Both the position numbers and the translations under genes were made by a program. Of a stretch of DNA of 64,000 nucleotides, positions 52,756-61,601 are shown one piece after another. Source of the DNA: Pseudomonas sp. PD9R (GTDB lineage: Bacteria; Pseudomonadota; Gammaproteobacteria; Pseudomonadales; Pseudomonadaceae); NCBI RefSeq assembly GCF_019200975.1, contig NZ_JAHTMR010000002.1, positions 417,679 through 481,678 on the forward strand, in the 5' to 3' direction. Under the pieces are notes generated by a model. That model was given only the letters and a program-made list of their open reading frames with translations. It had not been told where the DNA came from and did no database searches. Positions within the stretch are counted from its first letter, which is position 1. Each line of letters starts with the position of its first letter.

Positions 52756-53510
52756 TACACAGCCGCCTTGAAGTGTTTGGCGTAACGCGGGCAGAGCTCG
52801 TCGCGCTTGAGCAGGATGAACACATCGGCGACCTGGAAGTCTTCGTCCCAGCACGGCTCGCCGCAGATCTTCGCACCCAGGCGCATGTAGGCCTTGAGCA
52901 GCGGCGGCATTTCAGCGATCACGTTCGAGGGAATATCCAGCGTCGGCAGCGGTTTTTTCGGCTCGGCCCGCAGGTGTTCGGTGCACAGGTAGCGCTCGCG
53001 CAGACGCTGCATGATCGCGTGGGCCTGGATGCCACCGTCCTGCATCGGGATGCTCGCGCAACCCATCAAATAGCTGTAGCCGCCCTGATTCAGGACTTCG
53101 GCCAATTCGCCCCAGAGTACGGCGATGGTGCCGCCGTTGCGGTAAGCCGGATCGACGCAGGTGCGACCGATTTCCAGGATCGGGCCTTGCAGATGGACCA
53201 GACCATGCAGGCTGAATTCTTCTTCGCTGTAAAACTTGCCCAGGCTGCTGGCGGCGGTGTGATCGAGTAAACGGGTGGTCGCTACCAAACGCCCGGTGTT
53301 CAAGTCACGCACGCCGATGTGGGCGCAGTGAACATCGTAGTCATCCATGTCCAGACCCAGTTCCGCGCCTTTGAGTTTGGCGTTGAATTCGCCGCTGAAC
53401 ACGTTGAAGCGCAAGGCCTGGGCTTCCTGCAAAGCCTCGGCGCCTATCAGACGTTCGGCTTGCAGGCGGCGTTCGTTGGCGGTGTCGCTGATGCGGGCGA
53501 TCTGAGTCAT
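52755..53510 (-). CDS. olsB: L-ornithine N-alpha-acyltransferase OlsB
   Basis: The 251-residue GNAT-fold enzyme has the OlsB pattern [35 protein letters not shown], and [24 protein letters not shown], where the last binds ACP-linked acyl donor. It puts a 3-hydroxyacyl chain on ornithine, the first step to ornithine lipids, phosphorus-free membrane lipids made during phosphate starvation. Annotated as hemolysin-like in some databases. A possible Pho box lies upstream. Confidence 0.9.
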   Translation of the reverse strand: MTQIARISDTANERRLQAERLIGAEALQEAQALRFNVFSGEFNAKLKGAELGLDMDDYDVHCAHIGVRDLNTGRLVATTRLLDHTAASSLGKFYSEEEFSLHGLVHLQGPILEIGRTCVDPAYRNGGTIAVLWGELAEVLNQGGYSYLMGCASIPMQDGGIQAHAIMQRLRERYLCTEHLRAEPKKPLPTLDIPSNVIAEMPPLLKAYMRLGAKICGEPCWDEDFQVADVFILLKRDELCPRYAKHFKAAV

Positions 53511-53629
53511 GGCGAATCTCCGTGCGGGCTGCTCACCCGTCTCAGGGTTACAGCGGATCGACTTTCTTTATCCAGCCTTGTTGTGCAAAGTCAGGCTATG
53601 TAGCCCCGGTGTCATCGCCGTTAAGCTTT

Positions 53630-53648
53630 GGTGATGCTTATATGACAG
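53630..53648 (-). promoter_or_regulatory. Possible Pho box upstream of olsBA
   Basis: On the minus strand CTGTCATATAAGCATCACC matches the first 11 bases of the PhoB consensus CTGTCATAWAW fully, but the second half CTGTCAY only at 4 of 7. It lies ~120 bases before olsB. Phosphate control of ornithine lipids is known in Pseudomonas. Confidence 0.5.
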
Positions 53649-53665
53649 CCCACAAGGAGCCTCTT

Positions 53666-54544
53666 ATGCCCTGGCAAAACCTGTTGAATCGCCGCGAGCG
53701 CTTGCCCGCCAACCCGGACTTGGGCGAAGGCTTTGCCACCCTGCTGCACCACTTGGGTAGCGTCACCCCGTTCGAACTGGCGGTGGCCGGTGCACGAATG
53801 ATGGCGACGCCGGGGCTGGCGTTTCTGGTGGGGTATCAGGCGGCGTTGCGCATGCTGTGGCCGAGCGCGCCGCTGAGCCTGGGCGCGCTGTGCGCGACTG
53901 AGCAGCGCAGCCTGCGCCCGGCTGACATGCAAACGCGGCTGAGCGGTTTGCGCCTGAGCGGGCGCAAGGATTTCGTCACTGCGGGTGATGCCGCCGATTG
54001 GCTACTGGTTGCCGCCCGCAGTGAAGAGCCCGGCGGCGAACCGCGCCTGAGCCTGGCGGTGGTGTATCCCGACGAGCCCGGCGTGCGGGTGGAAAAGCTT
54101 CCAGCGATTCCTTTGATGCCGGACATCAGCCACGGCCGGTTGTTTCTGGATAACGCATTGTGTGAATTGCTGGCGGGGGATGGTTGGGATGCGTACGTCA
54201 AACCGTTCCGTACCCTGGAAGACATCTATGTGCTGAGCGCCATGACGGCCTGGCTGTATGGCGTCGGTCAGGACAGCGATTGGTCGCAAAGTTTGCAATT
54301 GCGTTTGCTGGCGCTGCTGGCCGGTTGTGCGGAAGTCAGCCGGCAGGCACCGAGCAATCCGGCGGGGCATGTGTTGCTGGGCGGATTGTTTGCGCAGTTT
54401 GAGGGGCTCAAGGCTGAAATCCATGACGCGCTGGTCGAAGGCCCGCCGTTGTGGGCCGAGATGTGGCAGCGCGATCAGGCGGTGATGGATTTGGCGGCGG
54501 GCGCGCGGGGCAAGCGGTTGGCCAAGGCGTTGGCGGCGATCTGA
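53666..54544 (+). CDS. Acyl-CoA dehydrogenase-like protein
   Basis: I choose ATG 53666, seven bases after AGGAG, giving 292 residues; an in-frame ATG at 53642 would add eight. The middle beta domain is recognisable: GLRLSGRKDFVTAGDAADWLLVAARS and LSLAVVYPDEPGVRVEKLP. But at under 300 residues, and without the typical catalytic C-terminal Glu helix bundle, it is shorter than real acyl-CoA dehydrogenases (~380-600). It may be a flavin-less relative. Divergent from olsB. Confidence 0.65.
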   Translation: MPWQNLLNRRERLPANPDLGEGFATLLHHLGSVTPFELAVAGARMMATPGLAFLVGYQAALRMLWPSAPLSLGALCATEQRSLRPADMQTRLSGLRLSGRKDFVTAGDAADWLLVAARSEEPGGEPRLSLAVVYPDEPGVRVEKLPAIPLMPDISHGRLFLDNALCELLAGDGWDAYVKPFRTLEDIYVLSAMTAWLYGVGQDSDWSQSLQLRLLALLAGCAEVSRQAPSNPAGHVLLGGLFAQFEGLKAEIHDALVEGPPLWAEMWQRDQAVMDLAAGARGKRLAKALAAI

Positions 54545-54548
54545 CAGG

Positions 54549-54577
54549 CCTCATCGCGAGCAAGCTCCCTCCCACAT
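54549..54577. repeat. Single REP half (CATCGCGAGCAAGCTCCC)
   Basis: CCTCATCGCGAGCAAGCTCCCTCCCACA is one arm of the TTGCTCGCGATG family, without an inverted partner nearby. It directly precedes a paired element of the main family. Confidence 0.75.
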
Positions 54578-54593
54578 TTGAAACGCATTCCCC

Positions 54594-54680
54594 TGAGCTG
54601 TCGAAGGCTGCGATCTTTTGATCTTGATTGCCTCGAAAAAAAAGATCAAAAGATCGCAGCCTTCGGCAGCTCCTACAGGG
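54594..54680. repeat. Paired REP element (CCTTCGG variant)
   Basis: GAGCTGTCGAAGGCTGCGATCTTTTGATC and GATCAAAAGATCGCAGCCTTCGG...CTCCTACA flank ~15 bases. The left arm lacks the outer TGTAG and has one change. Confidence 0.85.
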
Positions 54681-54733
54681 ACCGTCATTTAGATGGGCTA
54701 GGCTCAGCAAGTTACCCCCCACGAGCCCACGCC

Positions 54734-55828
54734 ATGTCCAAAGGCTTGCCCCTGTTTTTCCTGCTGCTGCTCAGTCTCGCGGCCCACGCTGAAAACTGGC
54801 CCGCCGAGCAATGGGCAAACGGCCCGATGGTCACCGGGCCGGCGCTTCAGGCCCTGGAGCGGTACGCCTTCCCACCGCGCAATGACACGACCCGCCAGGG
54901 CATTCGCACCGATGCCTTGTTGGTGATCCGCGACGGTCAGTTGATTTTCGAACGTTACGCCGGCCCGACGACTGCCGAAACGCCGCACCTGACCTGGTCT
55001 ATCAGCAAGAGCCTGATGGCCACGATCCTCGGCGTGGCCTATGGCGAAGGCCGGTTCCAACTGCAGGACCCGGCGGTCAAGTTCTACCCTGCGCTGCAAA
55101 AACACCCGGACATCACCATGGCCGACCTGCTGCACTGGGCCTCGGGCCTGGACTGGCAGGAAGACTATGAATACGCACCGTTGAAGTCCTCTGTTGTCGC
55201 CATGCTTTACACCCGTGGGCACCACGACATGGCGGCATTCACCGCCGATCACGAGGCGTATGCCACGCCGGGACAGAGGTTTCGTTATTCCAGCGGTGAT
55301 AGCGGTCTGTTGTCCGCCGCCTTGAAAACCATCGTCGGCCCGAATCGCTATGCGGATTATCCATGGACCGCGCTGTTTGATCCGCTGGGCATTCGTCATG
55401 CCGTCTGGGAAAGCGACGCCACGGGGACCTTCGTTGCCTCGTCCTATGCCTATCTCACCGCGCGGGATCTGGCGCGGGTCGGGTTGTTGATGGCCCGTGA
55501 CGGTCGCTGGGGCGAGCGCCAATTGCTGCCCAAAGACTGGGTCTCCTTCAACCTTCAACCGTTCGCCCGCTACCACGCCAATGAAGACGACGCCGCTCCC
55601 GGCGGTCAATGGTGGCTCAACCGTGAGGTCGAGGGCGCAAAACGACCCTGGCCTGACGCGCCTGCCGATACCTTCGCCGCGCTGGGTCATTGGGGGCAGG
55701 CGATGTATGTGATCCCTAGCGAAAACCTGGTGATCGTGCGTTATGGCGATGACCGAGACGACAGTTACCAGGACAACGAGTTGCTCAAACTTGTGCTCAA
55801 AGTCTTTGCCCGCAAGGTGCAGCCATGA
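54734..55828 (+). CDS. Exported serine hydrolase, beta-lactamase/class C family
   Basis: This 364-residue protein starts at ATG 54734 with signal peptide MSKGLPLFFLLLLSLAAHA. The catalytic serine-lysine pair is S89-I-S-K92, the tyrosine motif is YSSGDSG, and LGHWGQAMY stands for the third (H/K)TG box. These define the serine beta-lactamase/D-aminopeptidase family; members are mostly esterases or peptidases rather than resistance enzymes. The next gene overlaps its stop by four bases, so the two are translated together. Confidence 0.85.
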   Translation: MSKGLPLFFLLLLSLAAHAENWPAEQWANGPMVTGPALQALERYAFPPRNDTTRQGIRTDALLVIRDGQLIFERYAGPTTAETPHLTWSISKSLMATILGVAYGEGRFQLQDPAVKFYPALQKHPDITMADLLHWASGLDWQEDYEYAPLKSSVVAMLYTRGHHDMAAFTADHEAYATPGQRFRYSSGDSGLLSAALKTIVGPNRYADYPWTALFDPLGIRHAVWESDATGTFVASSYAYLTARDLARVGLLMARDGRWGERQLLPKDWVSFNLQPFARYHANEDDAAPGGQWWLNREVEGAKRPWPDAPADTFAALGHWGQAMYVIPSENLVIVRYGDDRDDSYQDNELLKLVLKVFARKVQP

Positions 55829-56154
55829 ACCGACGCCACTTTGTTCTACGCCGGCCGTTCAGCACGTTGCTGCTGATTTTGCTGATCGTCCTGTTCGGCT
55901 GGATCTGGCAGGAACGGGTGGCGTTGGGGGCGTTCCCGGACATCATCAGCGCCTACACCGCCAAGGAATATTGCTCATGTCGTTACGTGATGCACAACAA
56001 CGCCGAGTACTGCCACGGGTACGTGAAACAGTGGGTGCCCACCAGCGGCTTCACCGATGACGCCGCGAGCAAGCGCATCACCGTCAGCGGCTTGGGGCGC
56101 AGCAATAGCGCCGTGTGGATTGGCGAGCATCAGGGTTGCCGCCTGGAGAATTGA
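55825..56154 (+). CDS. Small membrane-anchored protein, 109 residues
   Basis: The ATG at 55825 overlaps the serine hydrolase stop (ATGA). One N-terminal hydrophobic helix (~13-28) probably anchors the protein, leaving ~80 residues in the periplasm. Cysteines at YCSCRYVM, YCHGYV and near the C-terminal GCRLEN suggest disulfides or metal binding. I recognise no named family. The coupled expression points to a job with the serine hydrolase. Confidence 0.75.
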   Translation: MNRRHFVLRRPFSTLLLILLIVLFGWIWQERVALGAFPDIISAYTAKEYCSCRYVMHNNAEYCHGYVKQWVPTSGFTDDAASKRITVSGLGRSNSAVWIGEHQGCRLEN

Positions 56155-56483
56155 TATTTTGGTGCAAAGTACACTTTTGTGGCGAGGGAGCTTGCTCCCG
56201 CTCGGCTGCGCAGCAGTCGCAATACCTAATCATAAGTTTTACCTGAAGTAATCCAGCGCCTGGGTTTGGGAGCGCTTTGCGCTCCAGCGGGAGCAAGCTC
56301 CCTCGCCACAGAGTCCCCATTGCCACAGCTCCCTTTCCTCAGGTTCCACACCGTGGAACCACATTCGATTGTCCTCGCGCGCGACTCGCGGTTATCTGGC
56401 GGTGAGCGCGACCTGCCTTGATGTGTCGCGAAATCACAGCGAACAAAAAGAACGGGAATACACCCGGCCCGAGGACATTCGAC
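56155..56483. other. Intergenic region with a wide REP pair
   Basis: These 329 bases contain the fourth-family REP pair at 56179-56310 and, after it, the promoter region of the M20 hydrolase, with no recognised operator. No gene seen. Confidence 0.5.
56179..56310. repeat. Widely spaced REP pair, fourth family (GGCGAGGGAGCTTGCTCCCGCT)
   Basis: TGTGGCGAGGGAGCTTGCTCCCGCT and GCGGGAGCAAGCTCCCTCGCCACA are inverted, separated by ~85 bp. The insert contains its own small hairpin GGGAGCGCTTTGCGCTCC. Confidence 0.85.
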
Positions 56484-57659
56484 ATGACCCGACATCAGCA
56501 CATCCTTGCCTGGCTCAGCGACGTGGCCAGCGACCTGCACGCCACCCGCCATGACATCCACGCCCACCCGGAACTCGGCTTCGAGGAAAACCGTACCTCG
56601 GCGCTGGTGGCCAAATCCCTTTCTGAATGGGGTTACGAGGTGCATACCGGGATCGGCAAGACCGGCGTGGTTGGCGTGCTGCGCAATGGCGACAGCTCGC
56701 GCAAACTCGGGATACGAGCCGACATGGACGCGCTGCCGATCATCGAGAATACCGGCGCGGCCTATAGCAGCCAGCATCAAGGCTGCATGCACGCCTGCGG
56801 GCATGACGGCCACACCACGATGTTGCTCGGCGCGGCGCGTTACCTGGCGGCGACCCGTCAGTTCGATGGCACCCTGACCCTGATTTTCCAGCCCGCCGAA
56901 GAAGGCCAGGGTGGCGCCGAAGCGATGCTCGCCGACGGCCTGCTCGAACGTTTCCCGTGCGATGCGCTTTTCGGCATGCACAACATGCCAGGCCTGCCAG
57001 CGGGGCATCTGGGCTTTCGCGAAGGACCGATGATGGCCTCGCAGGATTTGCTCACGGTGACGATCGAAGGCGTCGGTGGTCACGGCTCAATGCCGCACTT
57101 GGCGGTCGATCCGCTGGTGGCGGCAGCCAGTGTGGTCATGGCCCTGCAAACCGTGGTCGCGCGCAACATTGATGCGCAGCAGGCAGCGGTGGTGACGGTC
57201 GGTGCTTTGCAGGCCGGGGAAGCGGCCAACGTCATTCCGCAACAGGCGATCTTGCGCTTGAGCCTGCGGGCGTTGAATGCCCAGGTGCGTGAACAGACCC
57301 TCGAACGAGTGCGCGCAATCATCGAATCCCAGGCCCACAGTTTCGGTTGCAGCTCGAAAATCGAACACCGTCCGGCCTATCCGGTGCTGGTCAACCACGC
57401 CGTAGAAACCGAGTTCGCCCGCCAGGTCGGTGTCGAGCTGGTCGGTGCCGAGGCGGTGGATGGCAACACACCCAAACTCATGGGCAGCGAAGACTTCGCC
57501 TGGATGCTGCAACGCTGTCCCGGCGCCTACCTGTTCATCGGCAACGGCGTGTCGCGGCCGATGGTGCATAACCCCGCGTATGACTTCAACGACGACATCC
57601 TGCTGACCGGCGCGGCGTACTGGGGCGCGCTGACCGAGAGCTGGCTCAAGCCGGCCTGA
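56484..57659 (+). CDS. M20 family amidohydrolase (aminoacylase/hippurate hydrolase type)
   Basis: The 391-residue protein starts at ATG 56484. The M20D metal site HACGHDGHTTM is at ~101-111, with PAEEGQGGAEAML and GMHNMPGLPAGH following. RHDIHAHPELGFEE near the start is the family hallmark. These enzymes remove acyl or aromatic acyl groups from N-acyl amino acids. It opens a group with an MHS transporter, an amidase and an IclR regulator. Confidence 0.92.
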   Translation: MTRHQHILAWLSDVASDLHATRHDIHAHPELGFEENRTSALVAKSLSEWGYEVHTGIGKTGVVGVLRNGDSSRKLGIRADMDALPIIENTGAAYSSQHQGCMHACGHDGHTTMLLGAARYLAATRQFDGTLTLIFQPAEEGQGGAEAMLADGLLERFPCDALFGMHNMPGLPAGHLGFREGPMMASQDLLTVTIEGVGGHGSMPHLAVDPLVAAASVVMALQTVVARNIDAQQAAVVTVGALQAGEAANVIPQQAILRLSLRALNAQVREQTLERVRAIIESQAHSFGCSSKIEHRPAYPVLVNHAVETEFARQVGVELVGAEAVDGNTPKLMGSEDFAWMLQRCPGAYLFIGNGVSRPMVHNPAYDFNDDILLTGAAYWGALTESWLKPA

Positions 57660-57663
57660 CCCC

Positions 57664-57763
57664 TGTGGTAGCGAGGCTGCTCGCGATGGACGTTAACGAT
57701 GACGCGTGTTTGTCGGATAAACGCGTCGCGCTCTGGTCCATCGCGAGCAGGCTCGCTCCTACA
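57664..57763. repeat. Paired REP element (GCGAGGCTGCTCGCGATGG)
   Basis: TGTGGTAGCGAGGCTGCTCGCGATGG and CCATCGCGAGCAGGCTCGCTCCTACA are inverted arms ~50 bp apart, between the M20 gene and the transporter gene. Confidence 0.85.
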
Positions 57764-57817
57764 AATTTCCTGCACGTTGCGCCCGCTGTCACCCAACAGG
57801 TTTTTGGAGAGTTCCCT

Positions 57818-59128
57818 ATGCAGACTTCGAGCTCAGGCGTTTCGCGTACCCGGCAGGTGATCGCGGCCGTTATCGGCAATGCCCTGGAATGGTATGACTT
57901 CATCGTTTACGGCTTTTTGGCGAGCATCATTGCCCGGCAGTTTTTCCCGTCCGAGGACGAATACGCGTCCCTGCTGATGGCCCTGGCGACTTTCGGCGTC
58001 GGCTTTTTCATGCGCCCCGTTGGCGGCATATTGTTAGGCATGTATTCGGACCGCAAAGGCCGTAAAGCGGCGATGCAGATGATCATCCGCCTGATGACGG
58101 TGTCCATCGCACTGATCGCCTTTGCGCCGAACTATGCCGCCATCGGCATGGGCGCGCCGTTGTTGATCGTGGTTGCGCGGATGCTCCAGGGCTTCGCCAC
58201 CGGCGGCGAATACGCCAGCGCCACGGCGTTCCTGGTGGAAAGCGCACCGGCTCATCGCAAGGGGTTGTATGGCTCGTGGCAGTTGGTCGGGCAATGCCTG
58301 GCGGTGTTTGCCGGGGCAGGGATGGTGGCGTTGTTCACCCATCTGCTTTCCGCCGAAGCACTGGACAGTTGGGGCTGGCGGATCCCTTTCATGATCGGTT
58401 TGTTGATCGGCCCGGTGGGGCTGTGGATTCGCAAACACATGGAGGAACCGGAGGAGTTTCTCGAAGCGCGTAAACTGGCCAAAGGCGAGAGCCCGGGTTT
58501 GCTGCAAGTGATCCGCGAACACCGGCGCAGTATTCTGGTGTCGATGGGCCTGGCGTGCGGCGCGACGGTGTCGTTTTACGTAGTGCTGGTGAACATGCCG
58601 ACGTTCGCCCACAAGAACCTTGGGTTGCCGCTGGACAAGGTGCTGCTGGTGCAGATGATCGCAGTGGCGGTGATGACCGTGGTCATTCCGTTGTCCGGCG
58701 CGCTGTCGGACCGCCTCGGCCGGCGCCCGGTGTTGATGGCCTTCACCCTGGCGTTTTTCGTCATGGTGTATCCGCTGTACGTGTGGGTGGCGGCCGCGCC
58801 ATCGGTCGAACGTTTGCTGGTGATGCAACTATTGTTGTGCAGCGCGATTGGCGGTTTTTTTGGCCCGGCACCAACGGCGCTGGCCGAGCAGTTTCCGATC
58901 GAAGTGCGCTCCACCGGAGTGTCGGTGGCGTACAACGTCGCCGTCATGGTGTTCGGCGGTTTCGCGCCGCTAATCGTCACCTGGCTGAGCAAGGCGTTGG
59001 CAACGCCGGTGGCGCCGTCCTTCTACGTGTTGTTCGCTTGCCTGCTGACGCTGCTGGGTACTTACTGCATGCAGGAGGCACCGCGTGCCAGGAAATCCGT
59101 CGAACTTAACCTTGAGGTGAAATCTTGA
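57818..59128 (+). CDS. MHS-family transporter
   Basis: The 436-residue carrier starts at ATG 57818, behind TTTGGAGAG. The MHS signature NALEWYDFIVYGFL (~21-34), A motif GMYSDRKGRKAAM and GFATGGEYASATAFLVES are clear. It resembles citrate/proline/ketoglutarate symporters. The substrate is probably the compound that the flanking M20 enzyme or amidase breaks down. The amidase start overlaps its stop. Confidence 0.9.
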   Translation: MQTSSSGVSRTRQVIAAVIGNALEWYDFIVYGFLASIIARQFFPSEDEYASLLMALATFGVGFFMRPVGGILLGMYSDRKGRKAAMQMIIRLMTVSIALIAFAPNYAAIGMGAPLLIVVARMLQGFATGGEYASATAFLVESAPAHRKGLYGSWQLVGQCLAVFAGAGMVALFTHLLSAEALDSWGWRIPFMIGLLIGPVGLWIRKHMEEPEEFLEARKLAKGESPGLLQVIREHRRSILVSMGLACGATVSFYVVLVNMPTFAHKNLGLPLDKVLLVQMIAVAVMTVVIPLSGALSDRLGRRPVLMAFTLAFFVMVYPLYVWVAAAPSVERLLVMQLLLCSAIGGFFGPAPTALAEQFPIEVRSTGVSVAYNVAVMVFGGFAPLIVTWLSKALATPVAPSFYVLFACLLTLLGTYCMQEAPRARKSVELNLEVKS

Positions 59129-60573
59129 GCATCCATCCGATTGTTGAAATGGACGCCGATTCATTGTCCTGGGCCATCCACTCGCGGCAAGTGTCGTGCC
59201 GTGAAGTGATGCAGGCGTATCTGGCGCAGATCGAGCGGTTCAACCCGCAGGTCAACGCGCTGGTGTCCCTGCGTTCGGCCGAGGAACTGTTGGCAGAGGC
59301 CGACATCTGCGACCGACAACTGGACCAAGGCCAGTCCCGGGGCTGGATGCACGGTATGCCGCAAGCCATCAAGGACCTGGCGGCGACCGCCGGATTGCGC
59401 ACCACCCTGGGCTCGCCGCTGTTCACCGAGCAAGTTCCGCAACACGACGCCATCAGCGTGGCGCGGGTTCGCGACTGTGGGGCGATCATCATTGGCAAGA
59501 CCAACGTCCCGGAATTCGGCCTCGGCTCGCAGACCTACAACAGCGTCTTCGGCACCACCACCAATGCCTACGATCCGACATTGATTGCCGGCGGCAGCAG
59601 CGGCGGCGCGGCAGTGGCGTTGGCATTGCGCATGCTGCCGGTGGCCGACGGCAGCGACATGATGGGCTCGCTGCGCAACCCGGCGGCGTTCAACAACGTC
59701 TTCGGTTTTCGCCCGTCCCAGGGCCGCGTGCCCCATGGTCCGGCACCGGAGGTGTTCGTTCAGCAACTGGCCACCGAAGGGCCGATGGGCCGCAGCGTGA
59801 TCGATGTCGCGCGGTTGCTCGGCACCCAGGCCGGTTACGATCCGCGCGTGCCGTTGTCATTGACCCAAGACCCGGAAATTTTTTACCAGTCGCTGCTGCA
59901 GGACTTCAACGATGTGCGCCTGGGTTGGCTGGGCGACTACAACGGCTACCTGCCGATGGACCCCGGCGTATTGAGCCTGTGCGAGTCGGCGTTGCAGGAC
60001 TTTGCGGCGCTGGGGTGCAAGGTTGAAGCCTGCCAGCCGGATTTCTCCATGGAACGCCTGTGGCAAACCTGGCTGGTGCACCGGCACTGGTTGGTGCAAG
60101 GCAGCCTCGGTGCGTTATATGCCGATCCGCAGAAACGTGAGCAGCTCAAACCCGAAGCCCAGTGGGAAATCGAAGGCGGACTGCACCTGACGGCGGCGGA
60201 TGTGTATCAGGCGTCGCTCGCTCGCAGCCACTGGTATAGAGCCTTGGCCGAGTTGTTCGAACGTTACGATTTTCTGCTGTTGCCCACCGCGCAAGTGTTC
60301 CCTTTTGATGCACAAACCCCTTGGCCGCGCGTCGTCGGCGGGCAGACCATGGACACCTATCACCGCTGGATGGAGGTGGTGATCGGACCGACCCTGGCCG
60401 GTTTGCCGAGCATGAATGTGCCGGTGGGTTTCAATCCGGCCGGGTTGCCGATGGGCCTGCAAATCATTGGCCCGGCCCAGGCCGACCGCGCCGTGCTGCA
60501 ACTGGCTTATGCCCATGAGCAACTGACGCAATGGGTGAAGCGTCGACCGCCCGGCTGTCTGCAAAAAGCCTGA
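59125..60573 (+). CDS. Amidase-signature family enzyme
   Basis: The 482-residue protein starts at TTG 59125 in a TTGA overlap with the transporter stop, five bases after GAGGTGAA; no ATG is available. The amidase triad is present: K83 (PQAIKDLA), bridging S158 (IAGGSSGGAAVA) and nucleophile S182 (DMMGSLRNPA). It hydrolyses an amide bond; substrate is not evident. Coupling to the MHS carrier suggests the carrier brings in the amide. Confidence 0.9.
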   Translation: MSIHPIVEMDADSLSWAIHSRQVSCREVMQAYLAQIERFNPQVNALVSLRSAEELLAEADICDRQLDQGQSRGWMHGMPQAIKDLAATAGLRTTLGSPLFTEQVPQHDAISVARVRDCGAIIIGKTNVPEFGLGSQTYNSVFGTTTNAYDPTLIAGGSSGGAAVALALRMLPVADGSDMMGSLRNPAAFNNVFGFRPSQGRVPHGPAPEVFVQQLATEGPMGRSVIDVARLLGTQAGYDPRVPLSLTQDPEIFYQSLLQDFNDVRLGWLGDYNGYLPMDPGVLSLCESALQDFAALGCKVEACQPDFSMERLWQTWLVHRHWLVQGSLGALYADPQKREQLKPEAQWEIEGGLHLTAADVYQASLARSHWYRALAELFERYDFLLLPTAQVFPFDAQTPWPRVVGGQTMDTYHRWMEVVIGPTLAGLPSMNVPVGFNPAGLPMGLQIIGPAQADRAVLQLAYAHEQLTQWVKRRPPGCLQKA

Positions 60574-60655
60574 GCGTGCCGGACGGGCGCGTAACTTGCT
60601 TTGCATTTTATAAACAGCAAGTGATCATCCATCCGGGCTTAGGGAGATCGAACAC

Positions 60656-61423
60656 ATGGACAGCAAGGCAGAAACCGGCAGCGTACGTTCCGTCGAGCGC
60701 GCCCTCGCGATCGTCGAGTTGCTGGGCGAGCATCAGGCGTTGGGCCTGGAGGAGTTGCACTATCTGACGAGCCTGCCCAAGGCCACGGTCTCGCGGATGT
60801 TGCTGACCTTGCAGGAGCAGGGCTGGGTCTATCGGGGGTTGAGCGACCGGCGTTACCGGTTGTGCGCCAAGCGCTTGTTCGGCGACAGCCAGCAGCGTTT
60901 CAAGCGGCGGCTGGTGGAGAATGCCGCGCCGTTGTTATTGGAGTTGAGTGAGCGCACCGGGCTGGTGGCCGACCTGTCGTGCTTCGACGGCGAGCGAATC
61001 GAAGTCATGGAAAGTGCGATCCCTACGGCCCTGCGCAAGCGTTATCCAAACAACTGCCAGATCGTCGGCCACCATGCCAGCCTGTTTCATTCGGCCATGG
61101 GCCGTGCCTGTCTGGGCGAGCTGGACAGTCATGAAGTGGAGCGGCTGGCAGAACGTGAACGGCTGACCGATGAACATCTGTACAGCACCGCTGAACAGGC
61201 CCTGCATCAGGGCTTTGGCCAGCGCACCGAAGGTCACTGGGAATACCCGGTGCGCTTGCCGTTTCTGATTCGCGCAGTGGCCTTGCCCATTCATGCCGAC
61301 GGCCGATTGGTCGGCAGCATGGCGCTGCATTGGCCAATGGACCAGGCGCCGGTGGAACGGGTGCTGAGCCTGCACCTGAGCAGCCTGGCCGCGACCATTG
61401 GTGATGTGCAACAGATGATGTGA
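60656..61423 (+). CDS. IclR-family transcriptional regulator
   Basis: This 255-residue protein starts at ATG 60656 after GGGAGATC. The winged helix (~8-70) includes GLEELHYLTSLPKATVSRMLLTL; an IclR effector domain follows with LVADLSCFDGERIEVMES and MGRACLGEL. It most likely controls the M20-MHS-amidase genes directly upstream. Same family as PcaR but only distantly similar. Confidence 0.9.
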   Translation: MDSKAETGSVRSVERALAIVELLGEHQALGLEELHYLTSLPKATVSRMLLTLQEQGWVYRGLSDRRYRLCAKRLFGDSQQRFKRRLVENAAPLLLELSERTGLVADLSCFDGERIEVMESAIPTALRKRYPNNCQIVGHHASLFHSAMGRACLGELDSHEVERLAERERLTDEHLYSTAEQALHQGFGQRTEGHWEYPVRLPFLIRAVALPIHADGRLVGSMALHWPMDQAPVERVLSLHLSSLAATIGDVQQMM

Positions 61424-61427
61424 CATT

Positions 61428-61532
61428 TAAAAGATCGCAGCCTCCGGCAGCTCCTACAGGATCGGATCACGCCGCAAAATTTTGATCGCGATACAAATCC
61501 CTGCAGGAGCTGCCGCAGGCTGCGATCTTTTG
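61428..61532. repeat. Paired REP element with wide spacer
   Basis: AAAAGATCGCAGCCTCCGGCAGCTCCTACA and TGCAGGAGCTGCCGCAGGCTGCGATCTTTTGATC are separated by ~45 bp. Confidence 0.88.
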
Positions 61533-61601
61533 ATCTTCGGTTTGCAATAGCGCTACGGGCAGTTAAGGTTCAGCACAGGTTCATCTGCCTCACGAGTCTT
61601 T

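Noticed and set aside
54734..55828. Serine hydrolase as an AmpC-type resistance beta-lactamase
   Set aside because: It has the SxxK fold, but the motifs YSS and HWG differ from AmpC YAN and KTG, and there is no ampR neighbour.
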